From Lingula anatina (lineage: Eukaryota; Brachiopoda; Lingulata; Lingulida; Lingulidae), in contig NW_019773920.1 in the NCBI RefSeq assembly GCF_001039355.2, positions 9,631 to 33,738 of the forward strand: DNA of 24,108 nucleotides, given 5' to 3'. The notes under the pieces were generated by a model that was not told the DNA's origin, ran no database searches, and saw nothing but the letters and a program-made list of their open reading frames with translations. Every line of letters begins with the position of its first letter. Within the stretch, counting starts at the first letter, position 1. This document shows, piece by piece, positions 1 through 11,700 of this stretch. Both the position numbers and the translations under genes were made by a program.

Positions 1-3
1 ATG
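1..3 (-). CDS. SLC22A18: Start of next SLC22A18-like exon, truncated by window edge
   Basis: On the minus strand bases 23-4 form a pyrimidine-rich run ending in cag, a strong acceptor. The previous exon ends phase 1 at 323, so an exon beginning at base 3 would continue the frame. Only three coding bases are inside the window. Confidence 0.4.
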
Positions 4-3000
4 CTGAAAAAAGTGAAAAAACAGCATAAATTCCCTAAAAGTGTCCCGATCATGCTGATTTTCGAACTTGACCTGCGTATTATGAATATTCATCAGTTCT
101 GTAAGTTTCAAGTCAAAAGGTAAAATGGTTTTCCACTTATCGTGTTATCGGTAAAAGTGCACGGCGACGGCGACGACGGCGACGACAGACGCAGATGATG
201 GCTATATGTACAGACACATCTGTGTCTGTACATAATAATTTATTAAGATTGCAACCCATTGAAGTTGTACACACAATGTCACTAGTGTCACATCTAACAC
301 ATTCTTTAAAAATCTTCCTTACCTTCTTTGTGGACTTCAGTATGATATAGCTTGGTGTGCTTTGGTATAGACATTTTAACTATCACAATACTTAGTATAG
401 ACCCCGACGCTGCCACAAAGGCAGCAAATTGTTCTCTGCAAATGAAACAACAGAATTATTGTGAACATAAAGGAATGAAATAAACTGAGCAAAACAAACA
501 AACAAACAAAAAATATTCACAAGTAGACAGGGGGCTGTAGATTAACGTCTTAAATTAATACATTAGTCTTGTCGAGTGTGGGGATCTACTTCGTAAACAA
601 ATGCAAGGCCATTATGCTGTCAATCTCTGTGGACTGCTGCAGGCTTTATCAATTAAGTACATGGCAAAGGCCTTAATCTACTCCTGTGACATTTCATTGT
701 CTCATTCTAGACTTACCCAAATGCTTTGGTTAACACTCCTCCAACGAGTGGCCCTACTATGAAGCCGATGCCATAGGAAAGTCCCAGCTTCCCAAGTGCG
801 TCTGATCTCTGCTTTTCTTCAGACATGTCTGTTACCACCATCTGCCCACCTATGGGGATTTATGACTGGTTTATGACTGGGTTCATTGATTTAAGGCTGT
901 ATTCCCAGAGCTTTTAGATCGATCTATCCCCATGGGGAGTCTCACTAGATTACTGTCAGATAATCCGGCTTAAATGTCCGTCCTGCCTACTACAAGCTGT
1001 AAGGGGGTAATTAACTTTCGTGTCCACTCGGCTGACAGTTATTTAACGTGAACCCCCAGGGAGTTAGGTCGATCTAAAGTAGATCAATCTAATCTCTGGA
1101 AATGGGGTGTAAGACTGGATAAACTGATTTAAGACTGCCTAAACCGCTTTAAAAATGAGTTAAACATTTTAAGACTGAGTTTCTTAATTCAGCCTATGTC
1201 ACAGTTTACCACATCTAAGACTTGACTGTGTAGTTTACTGATTTATGACATAGTTAAATGCTTAAAGATTTAGATATCTTTAGTAAATGAAAAAATATCG
1301 AGTTATCTTTGAAAAAGTATAAAATTGAAGGTTTTACGAGGGCACATAGTGCCCAAAAGTGAACAATTAATAATTCAAGACAGATGTGAGAGACAACACA
1401 TAGAACAATTTAGCACACAATACTACACGTTCCAATATCTTCAAGTCTACTGAATTTAGTCTGTCAGATATTAACACAAGCTTACCTTGCATAGCATGCA
1501 TGAAGACAGAGGGCAGCCTGGACAGGAACAACATGGGTACTGTAAACGACATACCCAGGATCAAGTAGGAGAGAGCGGCGGAACTGAAGGCTAACACCAG
1601 CGCTGCCTGCCCTCCATATAAATCACCATACCTAAAGGAAAGATGAAGAGATAAATGCACTTAAAGATGCATACCACGTCAAATTTTTGTCATAAAAACC
1701 AACCAAATGCCAGCATATAGTTTCAAGCAGTATAACTAAGAGAATTACCAAAAGGCATTGTTTAATTTTACCCAAAAATGATGTTTGAACGGATTATTCT
1801 GTTGGCATTCTAAGCTGTATGTCAATGGGGCAGGAAAGTAGGTCACGAAAGTAGGTTAAATTTACAACCAAAAACTTAAAGAAAGGAGCAGTCTAAAGGT
1901 CTTTTTTGGCTGATCAAGTGATCTGTTCAGTTATCCCTTGGCATGTCGAATTTATTTGAGTCATATAAGAATCTAGTAGAAGTGGTTTACAAGTGTCACT
2001 GGGAATCCACGTTCCACCGATGCTCGGTTCATATGTACCTTTAATTATAAAGTTTTAACTTACGATTATGTAGGAGAGTGGACGGCTTCTAGTACAGGAC
2101 TGAAGGCTAATGCAAGTTGCCATACTTATAGGTAAACAAAGACATGAACACAGTAAAATACATGTGGGTAATAAGTTTTGATCAGGTAGGTGACAGCTAC
2201 AAGTACCTTTGATTTTATCATCTGCACTGGGAAATGTACCGGTAAATTGTACATGAACAGGAAGGTAAACACACACATATGCATATGAACAGTAACAGAG
2301 ACACAAAAGTACACTCAGAGTGACCCCCCACAAACACAAACACACACACACAGGCATTGCTAGGTACATAACTCACCTTCCAAACAGTGGTCCTCCACAG
2401 AGCTGTACGATGGCAAACGTGGTCTGAAGATAGCCAAACACTGCTGGGTCCACCTCAAACTTCTTGATTAGATACTGAAAGAAAGAGTAATAAGTCTAGT
2501 TTTGATACCTCCATAAAATATTTATAACCATTTTGAGGCAAATCAATTATAAACTGATTGTGAATAATTAGTAATCACAAATATAATTATCGACGTCTTT
2601 ATTATGAGGCAAAAAAAAAATAAATAAATAAATGATTGAGATTCCAACACAAAAAGGGATCCCCCAATAACTACTCACTCACCGGCATAGTCCCCTGTTG
2701 TATCCAGAAAAAGACAGAATACAGTACTATATTCGCATGCACGGCGAGCACCACGTAGTTCACGCTGCGACCAAACAGGTTAATCATGAAGGGAGCCAGG
2801 GCATTCTTCTCCTCTTTAGGGTCATGTTGATAATTGGCATCATCTGGGCCCTTCAAATAATGAATATGCAAAATCTGATGATATTTTCTAAATTGTGAAA
2901 AAGATGTGTGGAATCATTTGGCTTCTTCTGGATGATGTGATGTGATGATAAAGTACCAGTATGGCATTTTATATTTATATATTTCAAGTTTGTTTGAACT

Positions 3001-3421
3001 TGAATTGAAAAGGATTCTACTGAGAGATAAAGAAACTTTTTTTTTGTTATACTGTACAACAGCAAATCTACAAATTTTTATGACTAATGAAGAAGATCAA
3101 ATATAACTTTCCCACTTAACTCACAAAACTTGCTATTTGGTACTAAAATTTTACCTAATGGAAACCTACTGGAACAAACTACTTGTAGGAAATCACTTTC
3201 TCTCAGTCTTTTAGTTATTTTGTATTTTTTTTTTTCGTTTGCTTAATAGACTATAATTATGAACACACCACACCTCACCTGGTATAGCTCCTCATACAGC
3301 TCAGTAGTGTCCTCTGTGAGGTCCATGGCACGCAGAGACTGGTCATGGTGAGCCGTCATCTTGGGCCGCTTACTCATCTTCTCTGTGATGGTGATATTCA
3401 CCGAACCAATATCACTATTAT
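1..3421 (-). CDS. SLC22A18: SLC22A18-like MFS transporter, partial (N-terminal half, six exons)
   Basis: The coding exons in order on the minus strand are 3421-3279 (probable Met at 3377), 2850-2683, 2474-2377, 1631-1486, 849-717 and 435-323. All junctions are GT-AG and keep frame, giving about 252 residues from that Met; human SLC22A18 is about 424. The product is a multi-pass membrane carrier. TM1 is near residues 63-83 and TM2 near 101-118, followed by the family block FGYLQTTFAIVQLCGGPLFG and an MFS motif-A loop, GRYGDLYGGQ. TM3 and TM4 end in LSRLPSVFMHAMQGGQMVV, then TDMSEEKQRSDALGKLGLSY leads into TM5 and TM6. The human protein has the matching blocks FGYLQTTFGVLQLLGGPVFG and AAQMVITDLSAPEERPAALG, which makes the family call firm. 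Known SLC22A18 proteins are organic cation/proton antiporter-like. Substrate here is unknown. The gene is divergent from RAB32. The start is uncertain because an acceptor at 3422 implies an upstream exon. Confidence 0.9.
159..190. repeat. GACGGC/GACGAC short tandem repeat
   Basis: Imperfect triplet/hexanucleotide repeat of the cgacgg and cgacga type, GC-rich against an AT-rich intron. It lies just before the hairpin at 205-234. Confidence 0.7.
205..234. repeat. Perfect 14-bp inverted repeat with 2-nt loop
   Basis: TATGTACAGACACA at 205-218 is followed by two bases (tc) and its exact reverse complement at 221-234. It lies in the SLC22A18-like intron. It could be a hairpin or the remnant of a foldback element. 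Confidence 0.85.
323..435 (-). CDS. SLC22A18: SLC22A18-like exon f (TM6 and start of central loop)
   Basis: This 113-nt exon has acceptor tttcatttgcag and donor AAAGAAG|gtaagg. It encodes EQFAAFVAASGSILSIVIVK then MSIPKHTKLYHTEVHKE. Human AILAALATLLGAVLSFTCIP ASTK corresponds. It ends in the cytosolic loop between the two six-helix bundles. Confidence 0.88.
436..716. other. SLC22A18-like intron between exons e and f
   Basis: Only a short (CAAA)n tract near 491-512 stands out. I see no other feature in it. Confidence 0.7.
717..849 (-). CDS. SLC22A18: SLC22A18-like exon e (TM4-TM5 region)
   Basis: This 133-nt exon has acceptor ccccatag and donor TTTGG|gtaagt. It reads GGQMVVTDMSEEKQRSDALG then KLGLSYGIGFIVGPLVGGVL, TKAF. 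It aligns to human QMVITDLSAPEERPAALGRL and the following GxGxxxG helix. Confidence 0.93.
913..1078. mobile_element. Short foldback (MITE-like) element A
   Basis: The arms 913-959 and 1032-1078 are inverted copies, matching at 36 of 47 positions by my hand alignment. They begin TTTAGATCGA and end ACTGTCAG, with a 72-bp unpaired middle. There is no coding capacity. It lies in the 850-1485 intron, and no clear target-site duplication is visible. Its termini resemble element B at 13845-14039. Confidence 0.55.
1486..1631 (-). CDS. SLC22A18: SLC22A18-like exon d (motif A loop, TM3-TM4)
   Basis: This 146-nt exon has acceptor tttcctttag and donor CAAG|gtaagc. It encodes YGDLYGGQAALVLAFSSAAL and then SYLILGMSFTVPMLFLSRLP, SVFMHAMQ. 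Human SLC22A18 has ASRLPGALMHTLPAAQ at the same place. Confidence 0.93.
1632..2376. other. SLC22A18-like intron between exons c and d
   Basis: AT-rich intron with a short gaaagtaggt duplication near 1835 and a CA-rich stretch at about 2334-2353. No coding signal is recognised. Confidence 0.7.
2377..2474 (-). CDS. SLC22A18: SLC22A18-like exon c (TM2)
   Basis: This 98-nt exon has acceptor tttctttcag and donor GAAG|gtgagt. It encodes YLIKKFEVDPAVFGYLQTTF and then AIVQLCGGPLFGR, the most diagnostic segment of the SLC22A18 family (human FGYLQTTFGVLQLLGGPVFG). Confidence 0.93.
2683..2850 (-). CDS. SLC22A18: SLC22A18-like exon b (linker and TM1)
   Basis: This is a 168-nt, phase 0-0 exon. It begins GPDDANYQHDPKEEKN and carries a hydrophobic helix around VNYVVLAVHANIVLYSVFFW. 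It ends QQGTMP before donor ccg|gtgagt. The acceptor ttgaag at 2856-2851 has a weak pyrimidine tract but keeps frame with exon a. Confidence 0.85.
2851..3278. other. SLC22A18-like intron between exons a and b
   Basis: 428-bp intron with poly-T tracts near 3038 and 3225. Nothing else recognised. Confidence 0.7.
3279..3421 (-). CDS. SLC22A18: SLC22A18-like exon a (cytosolic N-terminus)
   Basis: The donor CAG|gtgagg follows 3279 and an acceptor ctgtag precedes 3421. The first in-frame ATG is at 3377-3375 and gives a 33-residue hydrophilic start, MSKRPKMTAHHDQSLRAMDL and onward, ending ELYEELYQ. If 3421 is a true acceptor, the codons before this ATG are either 5' UTR or part of a longer N-terminus whose first exon I could not identify. 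Confidence 0.72.
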
Positions 3422-3773
3422 CTACAGATATAAATGGATCCAATTTGAATCTTTATAGAATTAATTAAGGATAGGTATGGGTATTTGGGTTTAAAGTATA
3501 GGTGAATGGAAGAGTGCATAAACATAGACTGAAGGTTCATTGGTCCAAATGTTCACTATAGAATGTGTGGACAAAGGAAACCTTTTATTCAAAAACTGAT
3601 GAAAATGATGCTATTTTTCAGAACAATGAAACTCCAGACCACTAAATTTTCAGACTATTGAGATGCACCCAAATGGAAAAACTAATAGGCACAGAGACAT
3701 ACAGGCTAATGAGTAAATGAATTGTGTAAAATTGCAGGAATATTTTAATACAATAATTTATTCACTTATTAAA

Positions 3774-3800
3774 GTTTTTATTTATTTATTTATTTATCTA
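3774..3800. repeat. (TTTA)n microsatellite
   Basis: About six TTTA units. Confidence 0.85.
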
Positions 3801-4987
3801 TATACCTTATCAATTTAAATTGTGTTCAACGTGGCATTTTATGTTCAAATTACAGTATGTGGATTCATCCACCAATAAAGACAACACCTGTAGACTGTAC
3901 ATATGTGTTCTACAGTACAAAGTTCAACAGTCCGTGAAAAATATATGCAATGGTCGACTATGAATCCTTATATAATGCTATATACATGTACTAAGCAAAG
4001 GCTCGTGGTTAAAGAGACAATATTTCAAGTTTAAGTCTTGTCTTTGGCTAAGAACCACACCCCAACAATACTGCACTTGTGCTGCAATGTTTGTCATTAT
4101 CTGCAACATGTTAATTACTTATGTAACTTCCGGTGCTGTTAGCATTACTGCTGCCAGCTGTAACTGTCTACACAAAAAATGCGGTTTGTTACTTATGCAA
4201 CAAACAGCAATGCTTCATTACGGTTTTTGTAACTTAAACCACTCGTGGCTTCAACAGAAAACTCTCCTTGCTGCATTACACCTCACATGTTCGTAAGTGT
4301 TCATAATACTGAAAATTAGGGTTAAATACATACGTTAAGGCTGAATACGTCGCGTCACCGTTCCATTTCCTGGCTTCAAGCTTAAATAGGTCGATGGTTA
4401 CTCTCTAACCCACATTTTTACTTTATCAAGTTTTGAACAGCACATTAATTCACTAAATATAAACAGCAAGTTAATACAGTGGACAAATACACCTAAATAG
4501 CAACTTATTGCAAGATTTTTGATCAAAGTATTTGATTAAGCTATAAAGTACATAGCTGCTGTGATTAAGGAGACTAAAAGATGACCTTGGCATTATTACA
4601 ATGGGGCACACCCCCTTCTCGTGAACCTGCAGATACAATATAGGCATTGAGTATTGAAGAGAAATTTTAAAAGTGCTCAGAAACGTTGTCAGTATCATAT
4701 TGTTATGTAGATCCATTTTTTCATTAATATTACATTCATAATCATTATCATCATATAATTACATATTTAATTAAATGAGTGTTAATTTTTGCTTCCATCT
4801 ATATCACGGATATTAGTATGCATCTAAATAGGTTTCAAAATTAAATTTAAAAAAAATTAAAATTTAAATAGACCTAAATATCAAATGCATGTTGCAATTT
4901 CCAAAGAAGTGGAGGTTGTTTCAATACGAACTTTTATCAATGAATTCACCTTGCACGTCTCTTATACAGTGTACGTACATGTAGGCC

Positions 4988-5130
4988 TACCCTCTACCAG
5001 GGCCACAGTTAGACCAATTATTGTGGACATTTTTGGCTGAAGCGACATCAGACCAAATGACTGTTTATTTATCTAGAGACATAGCTGTGAATATCTGTGA
5101 AAAATCAATCTGTCGCCCTGGTAGAGGGTA
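4988..5130. repeat. 15-bp inverted repeat with 113-bp spacer
   Basis: taccctctaccaggg at 4988-5002 is exactly inverted at 5116-5130. tacatgtag also occurs next to both arms. This may be a small foldback relic. Confidence 0.6.
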
Positions 5131-5287
5131 GTGTACATACCAGTACAGTATACATGTAGACCCCCTAACTCTCTCTCCCCTCCCTCGCGCTCCTTTCCCT
5201 CTCAATCTCCCCAAGGATAAAGGCGAAATACAGTAAAATTTTAATCTAGTTGTCATGAAACACGTCTTTGCATGGATTCCTGGGGCT

Positions 5288-5384
5288 GATCCAGGATTAT
5301 TTGAAGGGGGAGGGGGTGTCTGCGGATCCAGGATTATTTGAAGGGGGGTTGAGGATGAGAAGCCGCCCCGCCCCCCCCCCCCCC
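5288..5384. repeat. 37-bp direct duplication and poly-C tract
   Basis: gatccaggattatttgaagg begins at 5288 and again at 5325. It is followed by G-rich DNA and a run of C at 5371-5384. A second C run lies at 5569-5582. Confidence 0.75.
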
Positions 5385-5706
5385 AATCCCCCATTGACGT
5401 GGGTTTGGGGGCCCGCTGAAGGGACCTTTAAATTTTTGGTATTTTAAAGAGTGAATGATGCCATTTGTTACGTACGGTTCAGAACTATAATTCATATCTA
5501 GTCAAAATTCTCATTTCAAGAGGGGGCCATAGGTATGATTTTTTTTCAGAAATCTAAAATCCAATAAACCCCCCCCCCCCCCAAAATTCGCCAGTGAATG
5601 GAAGTAGAAGGTCGAGACACAACTTTGAAATCTGCATGTGCACAATCTTAACAGTCTTCATGCAGCCTCTTGGAAAATCCTTGTTGAGATCGAAAGTCTG
5701 AACTGC

Positions 5707-5827
5707 ATTTATTCTTTATTATTAATATTAATTTTTTATTTTTATTTATTTATGTATTTATTTTATTTCATTTTATCGATGTTTATTTATGTGTATTTAT
5801 TTATTTATTTATTTATTTATTTATTTT
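5707..5827. repeat. ATTT-rich microsatellite
   Basis: Long T/A stretch with a clean (ATTT)n core at about 5793-5826. Confidence 0.85.
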
Positions 5828-7477
5828 TGTTGCTTCAAGTGTCATGTACTTGTACTTCCCACTTAAGCCTAATACAAAAGGTATGTACCGGGGTAGACTT
5901 ACGTAAAAGTTCGAAAAGTGCCGGAAACCAGCGAAGTGTGTCATTGCGACCCGTGAGTTGAGAAACAATGTGACCTGCCAAGAATGTGCCCTGTACAACC
6001 ACCTTTTATAGTAATTTAGTTACTTGATTTGTATCGACATGTATCAAGAAATACTACCACGTTTGAAAAAATTCTCTCCATGCCGTGGAAAGCTACTCGA
6101 CAATTTCCAATTTAAACCTCAATATTTTAAATGAAATAAAGGTAACTTATGTCGATAGTTCCCGCTTTAATGCACAGTAAAGACTGACACTAGAAATGGT
6201 ATAATTAGAAATGGTAAAAAAAAAAAAACATCAAATCAAAGTGTAAGATAGCGTCAATCATTGATATGTGAGTACAGAAAAATGTTCTTTTTTGTTTCAG
6301 TTTTTCCAAGAAAATACGATTTACCGTGAAATCCCCAAGTGGATACCCATATTAAATCAGCATTGACTTTATTAAGTGAAACTTGCCAATTTGAGGGGAA
6401 AAATCGTACGGTAAGGTTGCTATTTAGAGTACTCTACCGTACTTTCGGCTACGAACTTCCCCGGTACTCAAACAGTCTACACAAAAAGCATTACCTTACG
6501 CCAAAAGGAATGGAGAGCCATCGAGCGTAAAACGTAAAGATTAATAAAGCAAGCTGGTTATTTGAAAGTGCGGTTTACTGAATTGTTTACCTGTAGAGTA
6601 CACACTGGCGTACAGTGATCGGCGGCGGACCAAAGAGGTCACGGAAACAGGTGAATGGGTTCTGGGGTGAACGTATTAGTTAGGGCTACATCTAGGGTCA
6701 CAGGGCAAATTGTCTGAGCCTTTTCGCTTTTTCCTCTAGATCTTGGCAAATCAACGGCAATGACATACCGTGCTTTAATCACATTTAAAGGGATAGATGA
6801 CTTGACATTAGGCAATTGACGTGATAATTTTGTGTGTGTTTATCTATGATCAGGACAGACTGCCCAGGGTATCTGTACGTGTGTCGGGCGTTGAACCGCA
6901 GATGAACTCCAAACATCGGCCGTGACGCAAGCGTTAATTGTTGTAAAGACTTGATGGTGGCCTGTATGTGTGAACTCTGCGTTACAATACATGTTCCAAC
7001 TTCACAAAGTACACAGGATCCTTGTGTATCAATCCTGAAAACTGCATGAGTATCTCCTTTAATATTTTTATAAACTCGATTAAAATTTTAGAGAGAAAAA
7101 TTGGACGGCCATTTGGGGAAGAGACGAGCAGAACAGCGTGACGAGGAGTTGACGCTCATCTGTGAGATGGATCTAGTCTGAGATAAAAGTTGATGAAGTG
7201 GGCGCCGATGCAGAACATTTTCAATTAGCATGACCAGGACAACGAAATTGGACTGTCATTATTCTAATTATTTGCTGTATTAACGTTGCTGAAGACAGGA
7301 GAAGAACAAGGACGGCAAAATACCACTGAAAACAGTTAAAACATACAGCGTAGTGGACACATGCATGTTCGCGCTAATCTCTAGATCTACCGGCTCTGTT
7401 CACGTCTTTTTATACCTGTTAGTGAATAGTACGGATAGTGTGTACATTGGGATGTTGAGAAGAAGACGACAATTTTG

Positions 7478-7496
7478 AAAAAAAAAAAAAAAAAAA
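7478..7496. repeat. Poly-A tract
   Basis: Run of about 19 A about 150 bp upstream of the RAB32 start codon. It may lie in the promoter or 5' UTR. Confidence 0.85.
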
Positions 7497-7642
7497 GAAT
7501 TCAAAAAGTGCATGGAAATTTTTGAAACGTCTCTATAAGTAAATAACTGTCATTGCAGACACTTTCCACACACACGGGAACTGCAAAGAGGAACAAGCAA
7601 GCAAGTCCCAAACAGCCTTGTCATTGCTAACCGTACAATTCC

Positions 7643-7792
7643 ATGACAGCTCAGCCCGCTGGTCTTAACATTGTTTCCGATTTAAAAATGGCATCAGCTC
7701 GCGACCAGCCGGTCATTGCCTCGGTCACTTATAGGATGCAGTCGGCTGTCATTCTGGACCCGAGAGATGAGGAGGAAGATTCAGCTGAGGAG
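7643..7792 (+). CDS. RAB32: RAB32 exon 1 (N-terminal extension)
   Basis: Fifty codons run from the ATG at 7643 to donor GAG|gttagt, phase 0. The product begins MTAQPAGLNIVSDLKMASAR and ends RDEEEDSAEE. An in-frame stop (TAA) lies five codons upstream. A second in-frame Met at codon 16 (MASAR) is an alternative start. The exon has no GTPase motif, so its assignment rests on frame, donor and position. Confidence 0.75.
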
Positions 7793-7841
7793 GTTAGTAA
7801 TTAGGTGGAATTGCCAGATTGGTGTGTGTGTGTGTGTGTTC

Positions 7842-7873
<32 letters not shown>

Positions 7874-7879
7874 ATGCTT

Positions 7880-7920
<41 letters not shown>

Positions 7921-8444
7921 CATGTAGCCAGCAATAAAAAAAAATTCTGAAAAAAGGGACCTTCCACCATGACAACTCGTGTACCAAGATGTTTTTTTAC
8001 GGAGCTTTCCCCTGCAAAGGGTGGTTCCAAACCCAAGCCCCCACCTCCACTCCGCGAGAGGTCTCAATGGAGAGAGAGAAAGAGAGAAAGCACTCGAGAG
8101 AAAAAAATCGCGCTTGAAGAGATTTACTTTAATCATACAAATAATGCTTAACAATAACAATCAGAATAAAAAGAAATGTTATACTTAAAATGGCCAACAG
8201 TCGAGCCTAGTGGAAGTTAGCAGCTCTGTTCGCCGGTTTATTTTCAATCTAAAGGCCTAAAGTGGTCGTGTTCTCTGCTTTACCTCTTGTACACCTTATC
8301 AAACCGTACGAGGTAGCTTTACGTAACTCGACCTAGTTCCTCTTTGTCCCCGTGCGCGTAGGCCTACACTGTATATATGTCTCTTGCCACAGGAATTCAG
8401 TTATTCTTTCAAACACCCGGCTGGCAGTGGGTGTAATTAATTTA

Positions 8445-8481
<37 letters not shown>

Positions 8482-8630
8482 GTTTTGTTTTCCCTATTTT
8501 CTTACTACGATTTTCTGTAGTTAATTTTGTGTAGATCGATAAAGTTGATTTGACCTGCCATAGTTAAATCTGGGAAAGCAATTAAATAGCCTGCATTGGT
8601 ATACGTAATCCGTATTGTAGTGTGCCTTTG

Positions 8631-8715
<85 letters not shown>

Positions 8716-11700
8716 ATTAATGAATGAATTAATTAATTAATGATCGATTGCCAAAGTGAAGAGCTAATGATGATATATAAATTTCTTTATTTTATCTGTT
8801 TTATATAAAAATAAGTTCTTCCAAAATTTGGAACCAGTAAACTTTAAGTAAGCCATGCAGTTAATACTAATTAACCTGCTTAATTAGTTAAAAGTTATGT
8901 ATATGTTAACTGATACATCATCATTTAAAAATACTGCAACGTCATTGATCTTTGCCTCCTGATGATAACTTAAAAGACCTAACAAAACACGAGACCAGCA
9001 TTCGACAAATATGATGACACTCACACGTAATTTATCAGTCACCTAGTTCACGTCATGATCGCTTTGGTTGTGGACTGTCTTGTCCACTTGACTCCAAATC
9101 GAGACTGGGCAGAACACATGTCATGTGATTGTCAACTTTGAACCGAGATAGAACCATGGTAAGTTTCTTCCACAGCTTTCTAAAACTGACCACTTAGAGT
9201 GAAACCAAATTTATAATTTCTTACATGTGAACGCAGCGCCTGTGACTGTTAATAGGGGTTAGATCTCACTTGTTTTTTTCTATCCGAAAACCGGGTTTGA
9301 AAGTAGAGTTAATTTTTGACATTCTCGACTCAAGTTGTAAAAGTGCTGACCGGTATTGGGTATGCAGTGCTATCAGTGATCTGTTGCCTTGCATCTAAAA
9401 AGGGTGCAAGTCAACGTTCCAGTGTTTATAAAACTGTCTTAAAGTGTACACTGTCTTAAAGTGTACAAAGTAATATATATATTATAGGTGGTGGTTTGAT
9501 CAATGGGTCATGTGTATATTATGTCGTATTGTTCTTCTTATCTTGAAACGTCACAATTTACAGAATCAGATGACTTCAACTCCCTGATATTTTTCATCGT
9601 CATGTACACTGGACACAGTAGCATATCATATGAATGTATTGTTATATATATCATTACTCATTTTAGACATTTAGCATTTGATAGATAATGAGGTTAGGGT
9701 TACTAAGATGGCCCATGGTGTAGCTAGATGAAGGTTTGGATGTGTGTGTGTGTGTGTGTTTCATTGCATCCGTATGTTTGTGCACACATATTTTTCCACA
9801 AAACACTGAGCATTGTGTCGTCAGCCTGAAATATAGGAGTGGGGTTGAGGGGGGAGGGGTCTTTTTCTGAAATTTATCCACAGATATTATTGCTTATATA
9901 AGTTTTTGTGTAAAAAGGTGTTTGTGGTCCAGTCAACAAGAAAAAGTGCACTGTGTGACAGCACATTGGTGGTATTATACACGCTCGGCTGTCACCTTGA
10001 TTGGATAGTAAACGGTTGTCGTAAAATCGCTAAATGATATTAAAACCCGGTGCATAAAGTTGAAAACCACCTAGGACAACCTTAGACTGCCACATTAATC
10101 CAATACAATGCAAAAATAAACTATAACAAGTGGTTAAAGCCTTCAAACCGAATGTCGTAAAGTCCCCATATACCTCCATAGAGACAATAAAATATAGTAA
10201 GCTTCTGAAACAAGAAAAATCCAGTTCCAACATAATAATCGAAATAAAATACTGCCGGGCATCGGAGCGGCCTAAAACTTGGCACGCTTACCGCTAATAC
10301 TGCAGGCTACATCATCCCGTCGCTCGTTTGTAAATTCCGTGCATGGCATACGCACAATCAAACCGTATATCCAAATTCCATCTCTGATGTTTGAATTAGT
10401 CCTCTCTACAATCCAATTCAGGAAATGACGTAACCGCAGAGGTCGCATTGTCCAATGGCATGGCTTATTTTTCGTAAGCCCGGTGTACGGTGACCTCTGC
10501 GGTTACGTCATTTCCTGAATTGGATTGTAGAGAGACAACCGTTTACTATCCAATCAAGGTGACAGCCGAGCGTGGTATTATAGCAGCTTGTTGTAAAATA
10601 TCTGGTAAATTTCTGCCTAGAAAAGTCAAATTTCCCCAAACCACAAGTCATTGTCTAGTCTTAAGTCAGGGCAGAAAATAGTAAAGCTTTATAGGATATG
10701 TAGACCTATGTAAACATAGAAAAATCCAAATTTGGGTCATTTTCGGATGCTGATTATGTATATTTTTACCTCAAAGAAAAGAGGTCATTCACAGTTCAGT
10801 AGTTACCTACAGGGACGTTAGCAGGTAGAAGTTAACCAAATAATGGTTCAACTTGTTCGGAGCACGCTTTTTTGCCATGACCATGTGGAGACATTTGCTT
10901 CAAGGCTAGCTTACATCAGTGTCATTTAGACCTTGGCACAAGATTTAGAGGGAAGATAACTTTACTGTGCCAGAAGTGGAAGATTCATTACTGTATCGTA
11001 AATCACTGCTATAACTTGTGTCCAGTTAACCTTATATCATACCCTCTGGCTCAGGATGTATGGAAAATGAGGGGAGTGGAGACGGTGGGGGGGGGGGGGA
11101 GAGGTGGTCAGGGCAGTTTTTTAATTAATTAACAGACTTGTCACATTATTGCTGTGATTAAGGTGATCTGAGAATGAATATATATGAAATGGTTATCAGT
11201 ATATACTGACATAGACTGAAGTTTGTCCAAAATGGACACGTTTTGGTATATTTTAGCTTTTTGACAGATCTGAGCTAGATGTGATACATACAGTATCAAA
11301 TAAACTTTAATTTGTAATAGGAAGTTTGAACTCATATTTTGATTTTGGATGTTAAAAAAAAACTAAAACATACGGAGTTCAGTTGAATAGAAATGATCTT
11401 GCAGTATTTGGACTGTAGATCTGTTGTTCACCTGCACCCAACCTTAAGGTACAGGAACCTACGAGAAGGCAAGAAATGGGCTTTTCTTATCTTCACAGAA
11501 GTATCAACATTTTATCAACAGACTTCCTTATGGTGTGACGCTAAGAGTGGTCCTTTGACCTTATTTATAGACGTGATGCTGATATGTTTTATTTATATTA
11601 TTATTATTATTATTATCACTTATTGTTGGTGGCATCCCTGTGCACTTTACACTGTTAAGGCAATAAATGGAAACAGTTTGTATTATTATGCTCAAACTTA

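Larger units (their letters stand above)
3422..7642. other. Upstream region between divergent SLC22A18-like and RAB32 genes
   Basis: No protein exon can be recognised on either strand. It should hold the promoters and 5' UTR exons of both genes, but I cannot place a TATA box or start site. On the minus strand a consensus donor TTTTAC|gtaagt near 5904 could end a noncoding 5' exon of the transporter, but this is weak. Low-complexity tracts are listed separately. Confidence 0.6.

Noticed and set aside
5065-5394. 109-codon minus-strand frame rich in Gly and Pro
   Set aside because: It is built from G/C homopolymer runs and a duplicated low-complexity segment, with no domain.
5813-5998. Minus-strand frame ending in a good donor near 5904 as coding exon 1 of the transporter
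   Set aside because: The phase does not fit the exon at 3421. At best it would be a noncoding 5' exon.
7716-8188. Several open frames across the GT/GA microsatellite and after it
   Set aside because: They are produced by stop-free dinucleotide repeats and read as Ser-Leu or Arg-Glu runs. The real coding part ends at 7792.
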